A stretch of 64,000 bases of DNA, taken from positions 12,071 to 76,070 of the forward strand of contig CAYQLT010000010.1 of NCBI GenBank assembly GCA_964418425.1, written 5' to 3'. The DNA comes from CAYQLT01 sp964418425. GTDB lineage: Bacteria; Bacillota; Limnochordia; Limnochordales; Geochordaceae. Below are positions 60,801-64,000 of the stretch, piece after piece. A program made the translations under genes and the position numbers. Each line of letters opens with the position of its first letter. Within the stretch, counting starts at the first letter, position 1. The notes under the pieces were generated by a model. It was not told where the DNA came from. It did not search any database and was given only the letters and a program-made list of their open reading frames with translations.

Positions 60801-62378
60801 CCTGGCGGCCAGCATGGGCACCACCGTGAGGGAGACCAGCAGCGAGGCCAACAGGGCGAAGGAGACCGTCAGCGCCAGCTCTCGGAAGATGCGGCCCGCT
60901 ATCCCGCCCACGAAGACCACGGGCAGGAAGACCACCACCGTGGTGAGGGTGGAGGCCAGGATGGCGGAAGCCACCTCGGCGGTTCCCCGGCGAGCGGCCT
61001 GCTCGGGCGGCTCGCCCCGCTCGGCGTGGCGGAAGATGCTCTCCAGCACCACGATGGCATTGTCCACCAGCATCCCGACGCCGAGCCCCAGGCCCCCCAG
61101 GCTCATGAGGTTGATGTTGAGGCCGTTCAGGTACATGAAGCCCAGGGTGGCGATGAGAGAGAGGGGTATGGCGATGGCGACGGCCAGGGTGGTGAGACCG
61201 TGAAACAGGAAGAGGTAGAGGACCGCCACGGCCAACAGCGCGCCGACCGCGCCGTTTCGAGTCACGCTGGCCAGCGAGCGCACGATGAAGTCAGCCTGAT
61301 CCACCACGGGAACTACCTCGAGGCCCGCAAGCTCCCAGGAGTGGGCTGCGATCGCCCGTTTCACGGCGCGGGAAACCCTGACCGTGTTTTGGCCCGATTC
61401 TTTGAAGACGCTGACCAGAAGCGAGGGCCGGCCGTTGACCCGGGCAACGCCTTCCGGTGGCACGTGAAGGTATCGCACATCGGCCACGTCGGCCACCCGC
61501 ACCACCGCCGGCAACATCCCCAGGGGACTCTTGCCCGGCGGAAGCACCGTGACGGGCAGCTCCCGCACGTCGTCAAGGCTTTGCAGCGGTGCGCCTGCCC
61601 GTAGCTGGTAGCGGCGGCCCTCCTCGGTCAGGGGGCCGAGGGGGATATCCACGTTCTGGAAGGTAAGCAGCTGGGCGAGCTGGCCCGGAGAGATGCCGAC
61701 CTCCTGCAGGCGCCGGGGGTCGTAACGCACCTCCACCCGCTCGGTGGTGCCGCCGGTGACCGCCACCCGCCCCACGCCCCCAACCCGTTCCAGCGCGGGA
61801 ACCAGCCGATCCCGCACCCGGGCGGTGAGCCAGGCCAGTTCTTCGGTGAAGCGGTCCTCGTCGCCCGCCGGCGCCTTGTCCCCGGCTCCCGAGGCCGGCT
61901 GGCGGCCGCCCGGCTCCCGAACCGCCTGTGAGCCCTCGGCGGCGGTCACGCCCAGGAGCATGATGGGGAGCTTGGTGGGGTCCAGCCGCAGCACCACGGG
62001 AACCTGCGCGTCCTTGGGCAGGCTGAGCCGGATGCGCTGGAGGTTTTCGTTGATTTCGTTGAGGACGACATTCAGGTTGGAGCCCCAGTTGACCTGGGCG
62101 ACGACCAGCGACAGGTTCTCCATGCTGAGGGAGGTGGTGCGGGTGACGTTGGAGGTGATGGCCAGGGCCCCTTCCACCAGCCGGGTCACCTGCTGCTCCA
62201 CCGCCACCGGCCCGGCGCCCGGGTACGGGGTGACCACCGCCAGCGCCGGAAACTCGATGTCCGGCAAAAGGTCGAGCCCCATGCGCCACAGGGAGGCGCC
62301 ACCCATCACCAGGACGACCAGCACCGCCATGGAGATGAGCACAGGGCGGCGTACGGAAAAAGCGGCGATAGCTTCCAT
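57891..62378 (-). CDS. RND-family transporter with a long C-terminal extension
   Basis: 1495 residues; typical AcrB-like (HAE1) proteins have about 1030-1060. Residues 1-1085 are a normal RND protein: first membrane segment at about 10-30, two large outside domains, GVGMLVDNAIVVLESIFRHAE (proton-relay segment with one Asp instead of two) and a final helix set with VNNGIVLIDYTNRLLRQGM. Then there is one more membrane segment at about 1096-1118 and a roughly 375-residue extension. The extension is rich in Gly, Ala, Trp and Tyr with alternating hydrophobic strands (for example VRAALSRRQLVGAVALAG) and ends LGLAYHW. It may be a beta-barrel-like or other beta-rich domain. The stop is TAA at 57891-57893. 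Confidence 0.85.
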   Translation of the reverse strand: MEAIAAFSVRRPVLISMAVLVVLVMGGASLWRMGLDLLPDIEFPALAVVTPYPGAGPVAVEQQVTRLVEGALAITSNVTRTTSLSMENLSLVVAQVNWGSNLNVVLNEINENLQRIRLSLPKDAQVPVVLRLDPTKLPIMLLGVTAAEGSQAVREPGGRQPASGAGDKAPAGDEDRFTEELAWLTARVRDRLVPALERVGGVGRVAVTGGTTERVEVRYDPRRLQEVGISPGQLAQLLTFQNVDIPLGPLTEEGRRYQLRAGAPLQSLDDVRELPVTVLPPGKSPLGMLPAVVRVADVADVRYLHVPPEGVARVNGRPSLLVSVFKESGQNTVRVSRAVKRAIAAHSWELAGLEVVPVVDQADFIVRSLASVTRNGAVGALLAVAVLYLFLFHGLTTLAVAIAIPLSLIATLGFMYLNGLNINLMSLGGLGLGVGMLVDNAIVVLESIFRHAERGEPPEQAARRGTAEVASAILASTLTTVVVFLPVVFVGGIAGRIFRELALTVSFALLASLLVSLTVVPMLAARLHLWEQVAVRTAVGAAARRRGAAWFDGVQRAYKHLLRRSLERRGRVFVLVAGLVALAAVLYPRVEVEFLAPVDTGEVGVRVQMPPGTPVETTDAIVGEIEQLVRQLPEVKTVAAQVGAAGTGDLLAALTGDSPYTGNLYLTLKPRGQRPSAAEFVESLRRRLAEVAARHPGARVRATDSPSFGPLSQLLGERVTLEVEGPDPAALAQLASRLTERLEATPGFIDVTSSLEQREPALMLRVDPGRALTGGLTAAQVALGLREARLGQEAGELALPDGRRLPIVVLAEPERARVLQDVLALPVGGLTVPGLASMPPVVAGRVVRPEPAEQAAAIQHRDGRRVVTVTAELDGIRLGAAGRRVEAMLRAMEIPPGSRVELAGIHQLIAESFGDLWVALALAVLLVYMVMAGQFESLLDPLIVMLAVPLGLTGGLAALYATGNRIGVASIVGAVVLAGIAVNNGIVLIDYTNRLLRQGMELREAVVEAATVRLRPVLMTTLTTLLGLFPLTPGWGESGELEAPLAVTVVGGLALSAAVTLVAVPVARFSVGQAYRHLRRWAAGRHPVTVSLPGPWSALIPWVVVLALAASILMAMMVRTYAAAAPEPERPGPAGPPSAGAAVWLPGPKVLAGGAALPSWADTPGQAGAALVWVGAATSGRLSGRLPGPLQVDGALVFVGAGAAVEPGVTGVGVRAALSRRQLVGAVALAGAAGDLRGQWSQAAGLQGLVRFEGSLAAGSSLLGASAGFASSGFEPALAWPGVLDPAADVVHALGRRGVAGVQLVGSRRGAGGWWYRAGIAWDEVIASAGSSHPNGPPAVLDGPHLGYRVWAGVERQAFPALNLRLSAGARWRPWLKVQPIPQLGAGLSARPRASGLRLDLELAGEPPGLPPITGEASGEPAVRYVAVAASSSLEWQLAGGLAVRLTAATPPGLLSPNWALAVQWRPASPPRLVELVWSRAWADPGGRLGLAYHW

Positions 62379-62442
62379 GGATAGCCCCCGGGTACCGTGT
62401 AGGCATCAGCCGGGCACGTGGATGCGCGCCCGGGGCGTCCTC

Positions 62443-63264
62443 TCACCCTTCGACGATCTCTGCGTCCTGCGGTAGGCGGCGCAGGTCAGCGGGCCGCAGG
62501 CCGGTGTTGACCTGGAGATCCCGCAGAACCAGTGAACCCACCATCCGTCCCGACGCGTCGTAAAAGGCCAGCCGCTCCATGAGCCATGTGGAACCATCTA
62601 CCCACAGCCGCATCCGGCTCGCCTGGGGCGGGATAAAGACGGGTAGGGGAGACCGGCCGGCGGGCTGCTGGCGGGCCTGGGAGGGCGGCGCCGGCGCATC
62701 CCCCTCGAGAACGTAATACACTTGCTTTCCCCGAGCCTCGGTGCCGGCCAGCTGCAGGTCCGCCGCGTCGCCATCCGCCCCTACAGCCAGCAGCTGCTCG
62801 GGGCTGAACGGGCCCGCCTGCGCGCTGTCGCCAAAGGCCTGCTCGAAAGTCTGCACCACCACCTGGTTTGTGACGGGCAGATAGACCAGCAGCCGCAGCC
62901 GTTCGAAGTCGACGACGTACACCTGGTCGGCCAGCACCGCTGGCTCCACGACTTCCAGGCGCACCAGTCCGGGGCTTCGCAGGATCCATACGGCCACCAC
63001 GGAGCGGGTGCTCCGCCCTCGGGCATCGACGGCCTCCGCCTCGATGCGGACCCGAGCATCCCTTATGGCTTGGACCGCCGCCCGCATCCGCTCCACGATC
63101 TTCGAAGCGCTCGGCTCTGAGCCGGCAGGGCCGGCCGCGGGCGCCGGCGCACCCGCCGGGGCCACAGGCGACACCACGGACAGCAGCAGGATGATGGCGG
63201 CGAGCAGGCAGCGACGCGCGGCCAAAAGGCCGGGCTTCGCCGCGCCCCGGGCAACAGCCGACAC
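62443..63264 (-). CDS. LolA-like outer-membrane lipoprotein carrier protein
   Basis: 273 residues with a signal peptide at about 12-38 (ARRCLLAAIILLLSVVSP). The body has the LolA/RseB/LppX beta fold pattern: IVERMRAAVQAIRDARVRIEAEA, WILRSPGLVRLEVVEP and VVDFERLRLLVYLPVTNQVV. LolA proteins carry lipoproteins between membranes, but related folds exist in one-membrane bacteria too. GTG 63264 was chosen because GGGAGGT sits exactly 9 bases before it; the longer frame from 63312 would include that site. It is in the same direction as the RND gene and just upstream of it, so they may act together. Confidence 0.8.
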   Translation of the reverse strand: MSAVARGAAKPGLLAARRCLLAAIILLLSVVSPVAPAGAPAPAAGPAGSEPSASKIVERMRAAVQAIRDARVRIEAEAVDARGRSTRSVVAVWILRSPGLVRLEVVEPAVLADQVYVVDFERLRLLVYLPVTNQVVVQTFEQAFGDSAQAGPFSPEQLLAVGADGDAADLQLAGTEARGKQVYYVLEGDAPAPPSQARQQPAGRSPLPVFIPPQASRMRLWVDGSTWLMERLAFYDASGRMVGSLVLRDLQVNTGLRPADLRRLPQDAEIVEG

Positions 63265-63322
63265 CGAGCGGCGACCTCCCTGAAGCCCAGCGCACCCGGG
63301 AAACGTTTCCACACAGAAAACT

Positions 63323-63344
63323 CAGGCTCGCTGCGACGAGCCTG
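63323..63344 (-). terminator. Perfect 8-bp hairpin upstream of the LolA-like gene
   Basis: CAGGCTCG and CGAGCCTG pair around a 6-base loop; read on the minus strand it is followed by AGTTTTCTG. It lies about 60 bases before the LolA start. It could end a transcript coming from the right or act as an attenuator. Confidence 0.4.
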
Positions 63345-63430
63345 GAAAGCCATGACTCATTCTAGACCCCCGGGGCAGGGGCGTCAACGAAAAGCTCGGC
63401 GTGTCTGGGCGGAACTGGTCGATATGGGGG

Positions 63431-63458
63431 CTGAAGTCGTCGGTAGTCGTGGTATAAT
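63431..63458 (+). promoter_or_regulatory. Promoter for the first serine tRNA
   Basis: Perfect TATAAT at 63453-63458 with a weak -35 CTGAAG 16 bases before. The expected start is about 80 bases before the tRNA. The second tRNA has only weak TTGGAC/TATCAT boxes at 63651-63677 and may be read from the same promoter. Confidence 0.5.
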
Positions 63459-63544
63459 CGGGATGCTACTGCCGACCGGCGGGTTGCTGCCCCGTCGTGG
63501 CGCTGGAGCGGCGGGCGGAGTCGGCTCGCGGGCGGGTAGCCGGT

Positions 63545-63637
63545 GGAGGGGTGCCGGAGCGGTCACAACGGGGCGGTCTCGAAAACCGTTGGCCGGCGCA
63601 AGCTGGCCCGTGGGTTCGAATCCCACCCCCTCCGCCA
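63545..63637 (+). tRNA. tRNA-Ser (anticodon CGA)
   Basis: GGAGGGG pairs with CCCCTCC, followed by G and encoded CCA. The anticodon loop is CTCGAAA, giving CGA. A long variable arm and the T arm GTGGGTTCGAATCCCAC make it a class II tRNA of 93 bases. The length and D-arm argue against tRNA-Sec. Confidence 0.95.
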
Positions 63638-63718
63638 GGCAGGGGTAAGCTTGGACACCCACCCGCGCACGTATCATTGGCCCGCGCCGGGCCAGGCCGC
63701 TCCCGGGCGCGGTACGGC

Positions 63719-63810
63719 GGAAGGGTGCTGGAGCGGACGAACAGGCACGCCTGGAGAGCGTGTGAGGCCCCACCGGGTCTCCGAGGGTTCGAATCCCTCC
63801 CCTTCCGCCA
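63719..63810 (+). tRNA. tRNA-Ser (anticodon GGA)
   Basis: GGAAGGG pairs with CCCTTCC; G and CCA follow. The anticodon stem CACGC/GCGTG closes the loop CTGGAGA, giving GGA. The T arm is GAGGGTTCGAATCCCTC and the variable arm is long. With the previous tRNA it forms a serine tRNA pair 81 bases apart. Confidence 0.95.
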
Positions 63811-63909
63811 CCTTGACGAGTTGCGGCATCAGGCACGCCCCTGCGACTATCCGTCCCGTGAAGCGTCTCGGCGCCGTCCCGGCGCATAGGTACACGCAGC
63901 CCACATCCT

Positions 63910-64000
63910 TCACAGCTCGCTCAGGGGCACGGGACGGCCGACCTGATACCCCTGGGCGTAGTCGATTCCGAGGGCACGGACCATATCCAGGGTTGCCGGG
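63910..64000 (-). CDS. EAL-domain protein, C-terminal end only
   Basis: The last 29 residues are visible and read DMVRALGIDYAQGYQVGRP then VPLSEL before the stop TGA at 63910-63912. This is the end of an EAL cyclic-di-GMP phosphodiesterase domain (GxxxAQGYxxGRP). The rest lies to the right of the window. Both this and the HD-GYP protein would act on cyclic-di-GMP. Confidence 0.75.
   Translation of the reverse strand, partial: PATLDMVRALGIDYAQGYQVGRPVPLSEL

Noticed and set aside
63545..63637. tRNA-Sec, considered because of the Sec-containing formate dehydrogenase
   Set aside because: The anticodon is CGA, the acceptor stem has 7 bp and the length is that of tRNA-Ser.
63497..63913. Minus- and plus-strand reading frames over the two tRNAs, with peptides such as GFEPSETRWGL
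   Set aside because: These are translations of the serine tRNAs, a common source of false proteins; no ribosome site or conservation argument supports them.

Overview
The window is about 64 kb of very GC-rich bacterial chromosome from a draft assembly. It contains five runs of exactly 100 N. The gene content suggests a GC-rich member of the Bacillota of the Limnochordia, Symbiobacteriia or Thermaerobacter kind. The indications are a YyaC-like (DUF1256) sporulation protein, a vitamin B12-dependent class II ribonucleotide reductase, a form II CO-dehydrogenase-type cluster, a selenocysteine formate dehydrogenase, and a LolA-like protein next to an RND pump. The last pair would fit a two-membrane (diderm) cell. 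This placement is inference; no rRNA or ribosomal protein gene is present to test it.

Layout. 1-1.0 kb: the 3' part of a CARF-HEPN type III CRISPR accessory protein; no array is in the window. 1.1-4.7 kb: a thioredoxin-like protein, a Met/Gly-repeat membrane protein with a SHOCT partner, and a FAD oxidoreductase. 4.8-8.9 kb: gamma-glutamylcyclotransferase-like protein, then the methylcitrate-cycle genes prpD-prpB-prpC. 9.1-12.9 kb: an unknown protein, an HtrA-type protease, an HD-GYP protein and a YbaK-type deacylase. 12.9-13.5 kb: an AT-richer patch with gene fragments, ending at a real assembly gap. 13.6-19.7 kb, minus strand: a formate dehydrogenase locus (fdhA with in-frame UGA and SECIS, a NuoE-NuoF fusion, a separate Fe-S protein) followed by a pfkB sugar kinase. 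19.9-31.3 kb: sugar kinase, metallopeptidase, CLC channel, radical SAM protein, short-chain epimerase, acetoacetyl-CoA synthetase, holin-like protein, SirB1 and a DUF84 NTPase. 31.3-40.4 kb: a CO-dehydrogenase-like cox operon (G-S-L-M-D-E) with XdhC-type and MocA-type cofactor genes. 41-46.3 kb: a complete branched-chain amino acid type ABC transporter. 46.3-50.6 kb: long-chain acyl-CoA synthetase, SCP2 protein, patatin and MoaA. 50.8-57.9 kb: a membrane M28 peptidase, a two-gene ABC exporter, NrdJ and small proteins. 57.9-64 kb: a very long RND protein with an unusual C-terminal extension, a LolA-like protein, two serine tRNAs and the tail of an EAL protein.

How it fits together. The cell appears to be a heterotroph that oxidises propionate-type and other acyl-CoA compounds (methylcitrate cycle, acetoacetyl-CoA synthetase, FadD). 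It may gain extra electrons from formate (NAD-linked FDH) and from CO or another small substrate of a molybdenum hydroxylase. MoaA, MocA and the XdhC proteins serve the molybdenum cofactor these enzymes need. The strongest unusual finding is the formate dehydrogenase. It has a clear UGA selenocysteine codon with a 6-bp GGUCU SECIS hairpin. The [4Fe-4S] domain that normally forms the N-terminus of the catalytic subunit is instead encoded on a separate protein two genes downstream.

Four of the five gaps are flanked by identical 55-base ends. They are probably unmerged contig overlaps rather than missing sequence, so four features (the NuoEF start, the sugar kinase, the metallopeptidase and the LivH-LivK intergenic region) should be read with one copy of the overlap removed.
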